In this document: one piece after another, positions 51,369 through 61,056 of the stretch | Layout of the letters: each line of letters begins with the position of its first letter | Numbering within the stretch: the first letter of the stretch is position 1 | Origin: Deltaproteobacteria bacterium | GTDB lineage: Bacteria > Myxococcota_A > Polyangia > JAAYKL01 | Assembly (NCBI GenBank): GCA_016935665.1 | Contig: JAFGQN010000134.1 | Location: 1 to 64,000, forward strand | Reading direction: 5' to 3' | DNA: 64,000 bases | Notes under the pieces: generated by a model | Databases searched by the model: none | The model's input: only the letters and a program-made list of their open reading frames with translations | Told to the model about the DNA's origin: nothing | Made by a program: the position numbers and the translations under genes

Positions 51369-53255
51369 CTATTTTCCACTCTCCACCGCTCCAATATCCG
51401 GGGCTGCCCCCGCAAATCCATCTGTTACTCCCGCAATCACCATGCCCGCATCAATGGCGGGGCTGCCGGCCTGTGGAGTGAAATTGTCGGTCAATGGGGA
51501 TGTCAACAACGGATTGGCCGGCGCGGGGCTGCCTGTATCAAAGCCGGTTTCAGTTTGATACCTGGTCCAGTCCGCCATCTGGTAGCTGCCCAATGAATTG
51601 ATGGTGGCGATGCGTTGGGTGGCCACTTCGTGGAAGTAGAGGTTGTGGTTCATGGTGACACCGTTTTGGGAGCTGCCGGAGAAGGTGACGCATGACAACG
51701 TGAGCGCATTGGCCGGAACGCTGCTGTAAAACAGATTGTTCACTATCTGCAGATTCATTGGTTCGCCCGACACCGTAATCATGCCGCGATAGTCGCCCCC
51801 GGCACGTTCATTCATGTCGTAAAAGGTGTTGTTGGCTACCAGACTGTTGGAAACATCGTTTAGAATGAGCCCTTTTTGCTTGGTGAATTTGAGAATATTG
51901 TGATGCACTTTAAAGTCGGTGAACGTGGCCATCTCGCCGGCCAGATAGATGCCCATGCTGGTAAAATCATTGGGACTGTTTTGGGGGTCGTCGGAAGGGG
52001 TGTCCCATATAAAATTGTTGCTGATTTCAAAGTTTCTAAACGTATCTTCATAACCGGCGGATATATCGACGCCGGTGGTGTGATAGCCGTTGTGCAGGGT
52101 GTTGCCATGGAACACCACATTTTCAAATACCAGCGCGCCATCGCGAACATCCCCATAAACGTTATACGAAATGTTTCGACGGCCGCAGTCGTGGATGTCG
52201 TTGTTGGTGACGCGCATATCGGAATGCCAGATTTGAAGGCCAATGGCCGATGCAGCGCCTTTAGTGCCCATGTAGCCGATATGACAGTTGGATATATTGA
52301 GACCGCGCACCTGTACATTCATGGGCCAGCCGTCGTCGTAACCGTACTTGAGGGCAAACAACAGCTCCAGACCATCAATGGCGATATACTGTGCCGGTGG
52401 ATGATTGGCAGCCTCAATGGTGGCGGACCGCTGGGGCACTTCCACAAAGGCGTAGCGGACTTGCGGATTTTCGGGGGCATACACAAAGATGCTTCCTTCC
52501 TGCCAGCACCAGTCATATTCTTCGTTGAGCAGCGAAAATCGCGCGCCGGATTCATCGCACTGATAAATATCGGTGGGCGCCCCCTCGCTGTTCAAATGCA
52601 GCGCTTCCATGTTGCCAAAGGTAATACTGCCATCTGCCGCGCCAAAAAAGATGCTGGCGGGATGATTGGTGGTGCTGTTTCCTTCCCGCTCCCGGGGGGC
52701 TAAAAGCGACGTGGCCGACTGCCAGACATTGGGCGCGCCAGATACCGGAGTCCACCCTTCGGCCTGCGCCGATCCCAGAATACGCGGTTTATCGCCTTCG
52801 CCATAGGCGCCAAAGGTGATGTACGCACTGGCGGCGCCCGACGAATGGATAAGCAGTTGTTCACGCCACGTATCGCCCCGACGAAATAAAATCGCATCAC
52901 CGGGGACAAAGGACTGCGCGTTGACATGGGCGATGGTGCGCCATGCGTGGTCCGCGCCCTCCCCCAGTCCATCGTTGGCATCGTTGCCCTCGGCGGATAC
53001 ATGGTACACATTTCCAACAAAGCACACCGCACACGTTCCACCGCAGTCCACACCTGTTTCGTCACCGTTCATCACCCCATCATCGCACGCAGGCAGCGAG
53101 GTATCCACGGGGCTGTCCGACGACGTTCCATTGTCAATCGTATCACTGTCCGTCCACGTGGCGCTATCGCCTGAATCACCGCCGCCATTATCATCACTGC
53201 AGGAAAGCTGAAACAAAACGAAAGACCAAATCAGTATCCAAAAACATATTCGCAT
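51369..53255 (-). CDS. Right-handed beta-helix lipoprotein, third copy
   Basis: 628 residues from ATG 53255, GGAG 6 nt upstream. Lipobox LFQLSC, acidic spacer (DSGDSATWTDSDTIDNG), a Cys cluster (CDDGVMNGDETGVDCGGTCAVC), then YHVSAEGNDANDGLGEG as entry to a beta helix with coil repeats (NVQVRGLNISNCHIGYMGTK, NNDIHDCGRRNISYNV, NNFIWDTPS, NNTFYDMNER, NNLFYSSVP). Asn/His-rich turns resemble the alginate-lyase and polysaccharide-lyase beta-helix group. Ends in APDIGAVESGK, the shared D-I-G-A-V-E tail. A secreted polysaccharide-active or -binding protein is likely. Confidence 0.85.
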   Translation of the reverse strand: MRICFWILIWSFVLFQLSCSDDNGGGDSGDSATWTDSDTIDNGTSSDSPVDTSLPACDDGVMNGDETGVDCGGTCAVCFVGNVYHVSAEGNDANDGLGEGADHAWRTIAHVNAQSFVPGDAILFRRGDTWREQLLIHSSGAASAYITFGAYGEGDKPRILGSAQAEGWTPVSGAPNVWQSATSLLAPREREGNSTTNHPASIFFGAADGSITFGNMEALHLNSEGAPTDIYQCDESGARFSLLNEEYDWCWQEGSIFVYAPENPQVRYAFVEVPQRSATIEAANHPPAQYIAIDGLELLFALKYGYDDGWPMNVQVRGLNISNCHIGYMGTKGAASAIGLQIWHSDMRVTNNDIHDCGRRNISYNVYGDVRDGALVFENVVFHGNTLHNGYHTTGVDISAGYEDTFRNFEISNNFIWDTPSDDPQNSPNDFTSMGIYLAGEMATFTDFKVHHNILKFTKQKGLILNDVSNSLVANNTFYDMNERAGGDYRGMITVSGEPMNLQIVNNLFYSSVPANALTLSCVTFSGSSQNGVTMNHNLYFHEVATQRIATINSLGSYQMADWTRYQTETGFDTGSPAPANPLLTSPLTDNFTPQAGSPAIDAGMVIAGVTDGFAGAAPDIGAVESGK

Positions 53256-53603
53256 AGTGGACTCCATTGAGTGATGTGTCAAAATTGAAGTATACAATCA
53301 GTCTGAACGCGAACAACTCCGGACCGAAATCAAAAAACAGGGAAGAGCCCGTTTATATGTTTATTCACCGTGGCTGGGGGAATTCATTTCGGCGGAAATG
53401 CGATTTACCTTACAATAACCTGCGAATAGCTCATATGGTCGTGCAACCGTCGGCCATCATTGATAAACATGTTTATCCAAAAGGTGCTTTTAAACATCTC
53501 CAAAACCGCCAAAAACACAACCAACCGCATGATGACATGAAAAATTTTGTTGTTTTTCCTTCTGTAAATTGACGCCTGTGCAAGGGACAGGTAGCTTTCA
53601 TGT
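53256..53603. other. Intergenic, no feature supported
   Basis: 348 bases, moderately AT-rich, between the beta-helix lipoprotein and the zinc-ribbon cluster. A plus-strand frame (53267-53572) lacks a ribosome site, a signal sequence and any known domain, and is rejected. Promoters for both directions are expected, but none is identifiable. AGGTAG lies shortly before the first zinc-ribbon ATG at 53604. Confidence 0.45.
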
Positions 53604-54356
53604 ATGCATATTCGCTGTACAAATTGCGGAGCCGATGTTGCGGTGGGAGATACCACGCGGGAGGTGGTGTGTTCATGGTGCCAAACGCTTTTGTTTGTGG
53701 GTAAACACACGGGAATTCCACACGTGGTGATGTCGGACTATGTATCTTTGGACGATGCACAGCTTCGGCTGGGTCGTTTTTTGTCCAAAAAGGAAGTGGC
53801 CATTGCGCCGCGGGTGATACAGCGCAGTTTGGTGTATCTGCCTTACTGGCATTTAAATTTAAAAAAGCCGGCCAGTTCGCCCACATGGGTGGCCGCATCG
53901 TTTTCGCCAATTGAAGAATTGATGACCATAACGGCGGCGGGGGGGGATACCATGCAGAAAACCACTGATGACGTGCCCGCCCACCTGATGGTGGAGGCGG
54001 AATTGCTGCTGGAAGATGCGGTGCTCACCTCACAGTGCGACATGGATGAATTGCACCAGGACAAACCCGCCACACTGATTCATGTGCCGTTCGTTAAAAT
54101 AGAATACGTTGCAGCGGGAGAAGCCTTTCGTGCATATGTGGATTTGGTCGGCGGAAATGTCTATACCGATAACACGCCGCCGTCGCCCCAACGCCAGAAA
54201 AGTCTGGTGCTGGGACTGGTGGCGGCAGCGGCTCTGCTGCTGGTGATTGGTGTGGTCACATTTACGCCCGCAACGTTTCAGTTTGTGCTGTTGCCGCTAT
54301 TGCTGTGGGGGATGTACATGGCCATGATGAAACTGCTGTCCCACCTGGGATGGTAA
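53604..54356 (+). CDS. Zinc-ribbon membrane protein A of three-gene cluster
   Basis: 250 residues. Zinc ribbon CTNC (5-8) and CSWC (23-26), then a beta-rich core with two similar segments, SLVYLPYWHL (about 75-85) and IHVPFVKIEY (about 155-165), each ending in an aromatic strand, and two C-terminal membrane helices (KSLVLGLVAAAALLLVIGVV; FVLLPLLLWGMYMAMMKLL). The ribbon resembles the rubredoxin-like/TFIIB-type knuckle. No enzymatic motif. First of three consecutive paralogous genes on one strand; likely one operon with protein B about 150 nt downstream. Confidence 0.7.
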   Translation: MHIRCTNCGADVAVGDTTREVVCSWCQTLLFVGKHTGIPHVVMSDYVSLDDAQLRLGRFLSKKEVAIAPRVIQRSLVYLPYWHLNLKKPASSPTWVAASFSPIEELMTITAAGGDTMQKTTDDVPAHLMVEAELLLEDAVLTSQCDMDELHQDKPATLIHVPFVKIEYVAAGEAFRAYVDLVGGNVYTDNTPPSPQRQKSLVLGLVAAAALLLVIGVVTFTPATFQFVLLPLLLWGMYMAMMKLLSHLGW

Positions 54357-54505
54357 TAGGACAGGCAGGGCAATCGAGGTTTCCAAATGTAGGGACCGGA
54401 GTTTACCCCCGGCCTTTACAGAGCAGGGCAGCAGATAAACTACTGTCCTACATTTTTTATTTCCTGGAAAGAACTCGACTGCCCTCATGAGACAGGAGCT
54501 GCCCG

Positions 54506-55630
54506 TTGACAAATCCGGTGAGTCATATCAGTTGTCCCGCATGCAAAGGCGCCGTGGGCGTGACCAACGTGGACAGGTTTGTCCGCTGCGCGTTTTGCGA
54601 CGTGCAGTTGCTGGTGGAACATCCCCACTACGTACCCCAGTACATGGTGTCCCCGGTGCTCGACGGAATTGCGGCCCGACGATCGCTGCAAAAATTTTTA
54701 ACCAGTAAATTTTTACCCAATGGTCTGCTTCGACACGCGCGCTTTTTATCGGGCACCCTGTGTTATGTGCCATTTTACGATTTTCGCACCAGGCGTCTGG
54801 GCACCATGGAAACCACGGTTCAAAAAAAAGCTCGCACCGGTATGGTTCCTAAGCCCAACCTGGACACATCGTTGGCAACAGTGTATATGAGCCGTCGAGA
54901 GACGGTCCCCGCCAGGGAAACACAACTGATCATCAGCGACATTCACCGCATCGAACCGGCCTGCACACTTGAACGCTTTGGGCTGTCACACTGCAGCGTA
55001 TTCGAATATCTGAAAGGGAAGCCCCGTTTACAGCCGTTTGACCACGGAGAAAATTTACGAGATGCCAGGGTATATCCCCCCACTCTTCCTGCCGAATCCA
55101 TCGCCGATCAGTTGCAGATTCGCGGATTCACCACATCGGTGCAGGACGATACCGAATATGTGGAGTCGCGCACGAAAGTGGTCTATTTTCCCCTGTGGCG
55201 CCTCAAGTATCGTTTTGCGGGCCGCCTGTATTCGGCAGTGCTGGATGCCGTGTCCGGAGAACTCCTTCACGCCACCGCCCCCGAAGGCGATCAGATGCGC
55301 GTGATGACGTTGCTGCTGGGTGTGTCGATTATGGGAATTTTGCTGGGGATGTTTCTTCGAGATATTTCTCTCGACCAAATTGAAAAAGGGATTTGGCTGA
55401 TGTCTCATACATCGGTGGGGATACCGCTGGTGGGCGTACTTGCGCTGCTGCTGTCAATGACGGCCGGGTGCTGGCTCATGGTATGGAATCAGTTTCGCTG
55501 GCCTGGAGAAGTGTGCAAATCCGGCAAAGAATACCATGTGGAAAAATACAACAGTCTGCTGAAAAAGCGCATCCGTTTGCCGCTGCTGACACCGGCCACA
55601 CTGCTTAAAATGCTGTTTCAAAAAGGATGA
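54506..55630 (+). CDS. Zinc-ribbon membrane protein B of three-gene cluster
   Basis: 374 residues from TTG 54506, which has AGGAG 7 nt upstream. Zinc ribbon CPAC (10-13) and CAFC (28-31), followed by TLCYVPFYDF (about 85-95), a long middle beta/alpha segment, the second core VVYFPLWRLKYRF (about 225-235) with SAVLDAVSGELLHA, and two C-terminal membrane helices (MTLLLGVSIMGILLGMF; VGIPLVGVLALLLSMTAGCWLM). Same order as protein A but 120 residues longer. Gene C follows after 10 nt, so at least B and C are cotranscribed. Confidence 0.7.
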   Translation: MTNPVSHISCPACKGAVGVTNVDRFVRCAFCDVQLLVEHPHYVPQYMVSPVLDGIAARRSLQKFLTSKFLPNGLLRHARFLSGTLCYVPFYDFRTRRLGTMETTVQKKARTGMVPKPNLDTSLATVYMSRRETVPARETQLIISDIHRIEPACTLERFGLSHCSVFEYLKGKPRLQPFDHGENLRDARVYPPTLPAESIADQLQIRGFTTSVQDDTEYVESRTKVVYFPLWRLKYRFAGRLYSAVLDAVSGELLHATAPEGDQMRVMTLLLGVSIMGILLGMFLRDISLDQIEKGIWLMSHTSVGIPLVGVLALLLSMTAGCWLMVWNQFRWPGEVCKSGKEYHVEKYNSLLKKRIRLPLLTPATLLKMLFQKG

Positions 55631-55640
55631 AAAACGACTC

Positions 55641-56309
55641 ATGACCATGTCGCTGCGTATATATGAACTTCGTTGTCCCGGCTGTTTAAACGACTTGTCC
55701 GGAATTACCAGCGACAAAGTGTTTATATGCGGCAACTGCCAAAAGGCCTTTGGCGCCCACAACGGAAAACTGACTGAGGAACAGCTGTTTTTTGGCGCGT
55801 CACAGCATTCGTTAGACAAAAACGATATTACTATTTTTTTACCGTTCTGGCGTTTTCATATTGCGCCGACTGTCCTGGACCCGCAGCAAAACAACATCAC
55901 AGCAACGACGGCCGCTGCAACGCTGGACACCATCTGGATACCGGCATTTTACGACGTGCGCCCCACGGTGTTTGGCAATGTGGGGATGAACCTGACATTG
56001 GCCAGAATACAGCCCCAGCTGTTGCCCCTCTCAAACAATCGAATTATACAGCTGCCAGGGGTCGCCAGACGTCGGGAGGATGCGACCCTTTATGTGCAGC
56101 CGTTTGTCGCGGGTATTGTGGACAGGCAAAAGGATATTTCGGGCCTTTCGATCAACGTGCGTATTGGGGATGCAAAGTTGTGGGGATTGCCGTTTGGATA
56201 CGATTTACAAACCACCACGTTAACCGACGGCCTGTTGGGGATGCAGTATCCGACTGCCATGGTGGAATACTTTGAAGAACTTGCGTTCGCTTACGGAATC
56301 GGAAAATAA
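55641..56309 (+). CDS. Zinc-ribbon protein C of three-gene cluster
   Basis: 222 residues (a start two codons in is also possible). Zinc ribbon CPGC (12-15) and CGNC (30-33), then ITIFLPFWRF (about 63-72), the same aromatic-Pro-aromatic motif as in A and B, a mixed beta segment, and KLWGLPFGYDLQT at about 175-190. Unlike A and B it has no membrane helix, so it may be the cytosolic member. The tail is short and unstructured. Function unknown; its partners are A and B. Confidence 0.7.
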   Translation: MTMSLRIYELRCPGCLNDLSGITSDKVFICGNCQKAFGAHNGKLTEEQLFFGASQHSLDKNDITIFLPFWRFHIAPTVLDPQQNNITATTAAATLDTIWIPAFYDVRPTVFGNVGMNLTLARIQPQLLPLSNNRIIQLPGVARRREDATLYVQPFVAGIVDRQKDISGLSINVRIGDAKLWGLPFGYDLQTTTLTDGLLGMQYPTAMVEYFEELAFAYGIGK

Positions 56310-56424
56310 AGTCCGACCAGACCCCATCGGGCTGCATTGGTCAATATTCCCCGTTTTTTTATTCGCCAGGAAATGGGTTTCTGATTATATTTACCCCTCA
56401 TGAAACAAACAATTGGGGGAATAC

Positions 56425-57597
56425 ATGGAAACCTTTTTCGCATCGCCGAAAAGACGCTCACGGGAAGAAGTGGCTATTCAAAATGAGGTGATTGTTCATC
56501 ATCCCGTGGTCAGCGGCATGATGAAGCTGGTCAGTGGCATGCTGGCAGTGCTCAACGAAGACAGACAAGTGGTGGCGCTGAATGAGGAGCTGGCCGAATA
56601 TCTGGGCATCGATGATTTGCCCGTCGCCCTGGGCTTAAGACCCGGGGAGGCCATTCACTGTGTGCATGCCCATGACATACCCGGCGGCTGCGGAACTGGC
56701 AAGTACTGCAGTACCTGTGGCGCCGCCATGGCCATCGTTGCCAGTCAACAGGAGAACAAACCTGTCACCAAAAAGTGCGCCATCGAGGTAAAAAAAGGGG
56801 ACAAAAAGCAGGATATTTTTCTGCAGATTCAGTCCGTTCCCATCGAGGTGGAACACCAGCCATTTTTGTTGCTGTTTGTGCAGGATATCAGCGCACAGCA
56901 AAAATGGGCGGCCATGGAGCAGGTGTTTTTTCACGACATCAACAACATTCTTGCCGGTGTGGTATCGGTCTCCAACCTGCTACTCATGGAAGCCAGCTCC
57001 GAAAACCGGGACATGGTTCAACAACTCTCCCAAAGTTCCAAACGAATTACGCAGGAAGTGGCCATCCAGCGCTGTTTGCTGAGCAGTGAAACGCATGCCT
57101 ACCAACCGGTGTGGAGCAGCGTGAAACTGCAAGCGATATTTGATGAGCTGGTCAACGTATTTGACACGCATCCGGCGGCCAAAGGAAAAAAACTCAGTTG
57201 CCCCAAACCTGAGGCCAACAGCGTCTTTAAAACAGACTATTCGCTTCTTATCCGAGTGCTGAGCAACATGCTGGTTAACGCATTCGAGGCCACCGCACCG
57301 GGCGGCACCGTCTCCCTCACCTGCGACGACAACAATGGAGAAGTACGCTTTGCAGTGTGGAACGAGGGCGAAATTCCCAAAGAGCTGCAACCCCGACTGT
57401 TTCAACGCAATGTGAGTACCAAGGGCGGGCTGGGTCGAGGGATTGGCACGTATTCCATGAAGCTGTTTGGAGAGGAAATTCTGGGCGGCAAGGTGGATTT
57501 TGTATCCACCCTTGAGACGGGCACCACATTTCAGTTTGTGCTGGACAAAAATATGAGCGGATCGGTGGTGGCGGATTCACCGCTTCGAATGGTGTAA
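56425..57597 (+). CDS. Histidine kinase with Cys-cluster PAS domain
   Basis: 390 residues from ATG 56425 (GGGGG 5 nt upstream). One PAS-like sensor domain (about 25-160) with four Cys in CVHAHDIPGGCGTGKYCSTC, a conserved cluster known from many deltaproteobacterial PAS kinases and likely to bind a metal or Fe-S centre. Then a DHp helix with phospho-acceptor FFHDINN (His about 170) and a HATPase with N box (LVNAFEA), G1 and G2 (GRGIGTYSMK). No membrane segment, so a cytosolic sensor. It converges on the NtrC-type regulator gene; the two stops are 8 nt apart, suggesting a cognate pair. Confidence 0.9.
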   Translation: METFFASPKRRSREEVAIQNEVIVHHPVVSGMMKLVSGMLAVLNEDRQVVALNEELAEYLGIDDLPVALGLRPGEAIHCVHAHDIPGGCGTGKYCSTCGAAMAIVASQQENKPVTKKCAIEVKKGDKKQDIFLQIQSVPIEVEHQPFLLLFVQDISAQQKWAAMEQVFFHDINNILAGVVSVSNLLLMEASSENRDMVQQLSQSSKRITQEVAIQRCLLSSETHAYQPVWSSVKLQAIFDELVNVFDTHPAAKGKKLSCPKPEANSVFKTDYSLLIRVLSNMLVNAFEATAPGGTVSLTCDDNNGEVRFAVWNEGEIPKELQPRLFQRNVSTKGGLGRGIGTYSMKLFGEEILGGKVDFVSTLETGTTFQFVLDKNMSGSVVADSPLRMV

Positions 57598-57605
57598 CCG
57601 GCATT

Positions 57606-58958
57606 TCATTCATTCAGTGCATCGAGTTTTCGGTAAATGGTGCGTGTGGCAATGCCCAGCAGTTGCGCCGCCAGTTTTTTATCGCCTTTGGTGTGGCGCA
57701 GCGTTTCCCGAATGACGCGCAGTTCAATCTCTTCAAGGGGAGTGCCAATACTGATATTGAGTTGCCCCTGATAGCGCTCCTCGGTAGCGATGCGCGTTGG
57801 CAAATCCGCCACATCCAGCATGGGATGACGCGACAACACTACCGCTCTTTCAATTACGTTTTCCAGTTCCCGCACATTGCCCGGCCAATAATATCCCGAC
57901 AAAATATCCAGTGCTTCCTTGGAAACGCTCTCTATCGGTTTACTGTTTTTTATGGCGTATCGATTGACAAACAAATCCACCAGCAACGGTACATCGTCGA
58001 GACGCTGTCGCAAGGGAGGCAGATTCACAATGATCACGTTTAGCCGGTAGTACAAATCCTCACGAAAATTTCCCCGTTCCACCTCGGCTTCCAAATCCCG
58101 GTTGGTGGCCGCCAGCACCCGCACATCCACTTTTCGCGCGGTTCCACCGAGCGGTTCAATTTCGCGTTCCTGCAACACGCGCAAAAGCTTAACCTGCACC
58201 GAGCCACTCATTTCGGCCACTTCATCCAGAAAGATGGTCCCTTCGTGGGCCATGGAAAATCGACCATCGCGACGTTTGACCGCTCCGGTAAACGCCCCCT
58301 CCTCGTAACCAAACAATTCTGCCTCAAGAATGGATTCCGGAAGTGCCGCGCAGTTAACCGCCACAAACGGTTTATCGCTGCGAGTGGAGTTTTCGTGAAT
58401 AAAACGCGCCAGAACCTCCTTGCCGGTTCCCGATTCGCCTGTAATCAATATGGTTGCCACAGATGGTGCGGCCTGCTGGGCCACTTCCAACGTCCTGCGA
58501 AACACGGGACTGTTCCCCACCACCTGGCGCACTTCCACTTTTTTAAGCAGTTGCTTCAAGTTGCGGTTTTCCACCACCAGAAAGTGCTTCTCCAGCGCCT
58601 TCTTTACCGTTTTTACAATCGCAGTCCGCTTAATGGGCTTTTCCACAAAATCGTATGCGCCGTTTTTAATGGCTTCAACAGCACTTTCCACGGTGCCATA
58701 GGCGGTCATGACAACCACTTCGCTATCCGGTGAAATGGTGCGCAAAGTGTCCAGCAACTGCAACCCATCCATTCCTGGCATACGCATATCTGTGAGAACC
58801 ACATCCACGGTCTGCCGGCGGCACACGTCCAGCGCATCTCGACCACTCCCCGCGCTAAAGACCCGCAGGTTCTCTTTTTTAAAAACCTTTTCCAACGCCA
58901 AAACATTGTTTCGGTCGTCATCCACAATAAGTATTGTCGGCTGTTGATGTGTCTCCAT
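57606..58958 (-). CDS. NtrC-type sigma-54 response regulator
   Basis: 450 residues. Receiver domain (1-120) with acidic pocket DDD at 13-15, phospho-acceptor VVLTDMRMPGMDG (Asp about 56), switch Thr in MTAYGT and Lys in EKPIKR. AAA+ domain with Walker A GESGTGKE, sigma-54 loop GAFTGA and Walker B TIFLDEVAE, and a Fis-type HTH at the C terminus (KLAAQLLGIATRTIYRKLDAL). It should be phosphorylated by the neighbouring histidine kinase and activate sigma-54 promoters. No obvious target operon is adjacent; the candidates are the zinc-ribbon cluster upstream or distant genes. Confidence 0.93.
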   Translation of the reverse strand: METHQQPTILIVDDDRNNVLALEKVFKKENLRVFSAGSGRDALDVCRRQTVDVVLTDMRMPGMDGLQLLDTLRTISPDSEVVVMTAYGTVESAVEAIKNGAYDFVEKPIKRTAIVKTVKKALEKHFLVVENRNLKQLLKKVEVRQVVGNSPVFRRTLEVAQQAAPSVATILITGESGTGKEVLARFIHENSTRSDKPFVAVNCAALPESILEAELFGYEEGAFTGAVKRRDGRFSMAHEGTIFLDEVAEMSGSVQVKLLRVLQEREIEPLGGTARKVDVRVLAATNRDLEAEVERGNFREDLYYRLNVIIVNLPPLRQRLDDVPLLVDLFVNRYAIKNSKPIESVSKEALDILSGYYWPGNVRELENVIERAVVLSRHPMLDVADLPTRIATEERYQGQLNISIGTPLEEIELRVIRETLRHTKGDKKLAAQLLGIATRTIYRKLDALNE

Positions 58959-59172
58959 GTTGCCATCCTGTCATTGTCGTGTCATTTTGTCAAACATCGG
59001 GCGCACAGATTCTATTCCCGGATGAATGGGCGTGAACCGGCAACTGGGCGCTTCGTCAGACAACAACATGGTTATCTCAACCCAACCTCAAATATATAAA
59101 GTTGAAAAGCGCGATTGATAGTGATAGGTCTAGCAGCGGTCACGGTTCATCTGTTCAGGAGACGAAACAACT

Positions 59173-61014
59173 ATGGCAAAGAAGCAAGCGGAATACAACG
59201 AAAGTGCAGTTCAAACGCTGGACGCACTGCAACATATACGAAAACGAACCGGTATGTACATCGGTCGTATCGGCAGCGGTTCCAACCCGATGGACGGCAT
59301 CTATGTCATGATAAAGGAAGTCATCGACAATAGTATTGACGAATTTATCATGGGAAACGGGAAACGCATCGACGTAACTCTTAATGAAAACACCGTCTCC
59401 GTTCGCGATTTTGGTCGCGGCATCCCCCTTGGCAAAGTGGTGGAATGCGTCAGCGAAATCAATACGGGCGCCAAGTACAACGACGACGTATTTCAGTTCT
59501 CGGTGGGGCTCAACGGCGTGGGCACCAAAGCGGTCAATGCCCTCTCCAGTCGTTTCGAGGTCATCAGCTATCGCGACGGGAAATTTAAACGCGCGGTATT
59601 CTCACAGGGCGAAAAACGCGAAGAAACGTCGGGGACCAACGCAAAAGAGAAAAACGGCACGTTCATCTCGTTCACGCCGGACCCTGAGATTTTCAATTCA
59701 TATACATGGCGGGAAGATTTTATCGAGCATCGCCTGCGTTACTATGCCTATCTGAATCGCGGCCTCACCATCGTTTACAACGGCAAGAAGTTTTACAGTC
59801 AAAATGGGCTTATAGATCTCCTGAACAAAGAAATTGGTGACGAGCGCACGCTTTACGACTCCGTCTCGTTCTCTGGCAGTCGAATTGAATTTACCTTTAC
59901 CCATACCCATGCCTATGGCGAAAACTATTTCAGCTTTGTAAACGGGCAACATACCAGCGATGGCGGCACTCACGAAAGCGCATTTCGCGAAGGCATATTA
60001 AAAGGCGTAAATGAATTTGCCAGAAAGAATTTTTCCGGCGGGGATGTGCGGGACGGAATCATTGGCGCCATTGCGGTAAAAGTGCAGGACCCGGTATTTG
60101 AAAGTCAAACCAAAAACAAACTGGGATCCACCGACGTACGCAGCTGGATATTGAAGGAAGTAAAAGAACAGGTGGTTATCTGGCTGCATAAGAATCCCAA
60201 AGATGCGGAAAAACTGATTGAAAAAGTGGCGCAGAACGAAAAACTGCGCAAGGAACTTTCCTCAATTAAAAAGCAGGCCAAGGAACGCGCACGGAAAGTG
60301 GCCATTCGCATTCCCAAACTCACCGACTGCAAAATTCACTTCAACGACGAAAAACCCAAAGGGAAAAAGGTGGCGGATCGACGCGATGAAACCCTCATCT
60401 TTTTGACAGAGGGAGACTCCGCCGGTGGCGCCATGGTGCAATCCCGGGATGTCTACACACAGGCTATTTTTTCCCTGAAGGGAAAACCGCTCAACTGCTT
60501 CGATCTGAAGCGCGATGCACTGTACAAAAACGAAGAGTTGTACAACATCATGCGCGCACTGGGGATTGAGAACGACATGGAAGGCCTGCGCTACAACAAA
60601 ATTGTCATCGCCACCGACGCGGACGTGGACGGCATGCATATTCGCAATCTGCTCATCACATTCTTTTTACGTTACTTTGAAGAACTGGTGGTGAAAGGTC
60701 ACGTATATATCCTGGAAACGCCCTTATTCCGGGTGCGCAACAAGCAGGAAACCATTTACTGTTATTCAGAAACGGAACGGGACAAAGCCTTAAAGAAATT
60801 GAAAAATCCCGAAGTTACCCGCTTTAAGGGACTTGGTGAAATCAGTCCCAAAGAGTTCAATCTGTTCATTGGCGACAAAATCAAACTGGTGCCGGTGACA
60901 GTGGAATCGCTGAGCGAAATTTCCCATACGCTGGAATTTTTCATGGGTAAAAATACACCCCAACGCCGGGAATTTATCGAGAACAATCTCATTTCAGATA
61001 TTGCCATTGGTTAA
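59173..61014 (+). CDS. parE: DNA topoisomerase IV subunit B
   Basis: 613 residues. GHKL ATPase motifs: EVIDNSIDEF, RDFGRGIPLGKV, GAKYNDDVFQFSVGLNGVGTK. The transducer and Toprim part has TEGDSAGG (about 417) and ATDADVDG (about 480) and the C-terminal KGLGEISPKEF region. Length and the absence of the GyrB insert indicate the short type-II topoisomerase B form. It decatenates daughter chromosomes and, together with the subunit A gene 42 nt downstream, forms topoisomerase IV. ATG 59173 is chosen for the conserved MAKKQAEYNES start. Confidence 0.93.
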   Translation: MAKKQAEYNESAVQTLDALQHIRKRTGMYIGRIGSGSNPMDGIYVMIKEVIDNSIDEFIMGNGKRIDVTLNENTVSVRDFGRGIPLGKVVECVSEINTGAKYNDDVFQFSVGLNGVGTKAVNALSSRFEVISYRDGKFKRAVFSQGEKREETSGTNAKEKNGTFISFTPDPEIFNSYTWREDFIEHRLRYYAYLNRGLTIVYNGKKFYSQNGLIDLLNKEIGDERTLYDSVSFSGSRIEFTFTHTHAYGENYFSFVNGQHTSDGGTHESAFREGILKGVNEFARKNFSGGDVRDGIIGAIAVKVQDPVFESQTKNKLGSTDVRSWILKEVKEQVVIWLHKNPKDAEKLIEKVAQNEKLRKELSSIKKQAKERARKVAIRIPKLTDCKIHFNDEKPKGKKVADRRDETLIFLTEGDSAGGAMVQSRDVYTQAIFSLKGKPLNCFDLKRDALYKNEELYNIMRALGIENDMEGLRYNKIVIATDADVDGMHIRNLLITFFLRYFEELVVKGHVYILETPLFRVRNKQETIYCYSETERDKALKKLKNPEVTRFKGLGEISPKEFNLFIGDKIKLVPVTVESLSEISHTLEFFMGKNTPQRREFIENNLISDIAIG

Positions 61015-61056
61015 AGGAAGCCAATCTCTTTGACCGTTATTTAGGACGCGACGCAT

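Noticed and set aside
53267-53572. 101-codon plus-strand frame between the beta-helix lipoprotein and the zinc-ribbon cluster
   Set aside because: No ribosome site, no signal sequence, no domain; composition looks like random AT-rich sequence.
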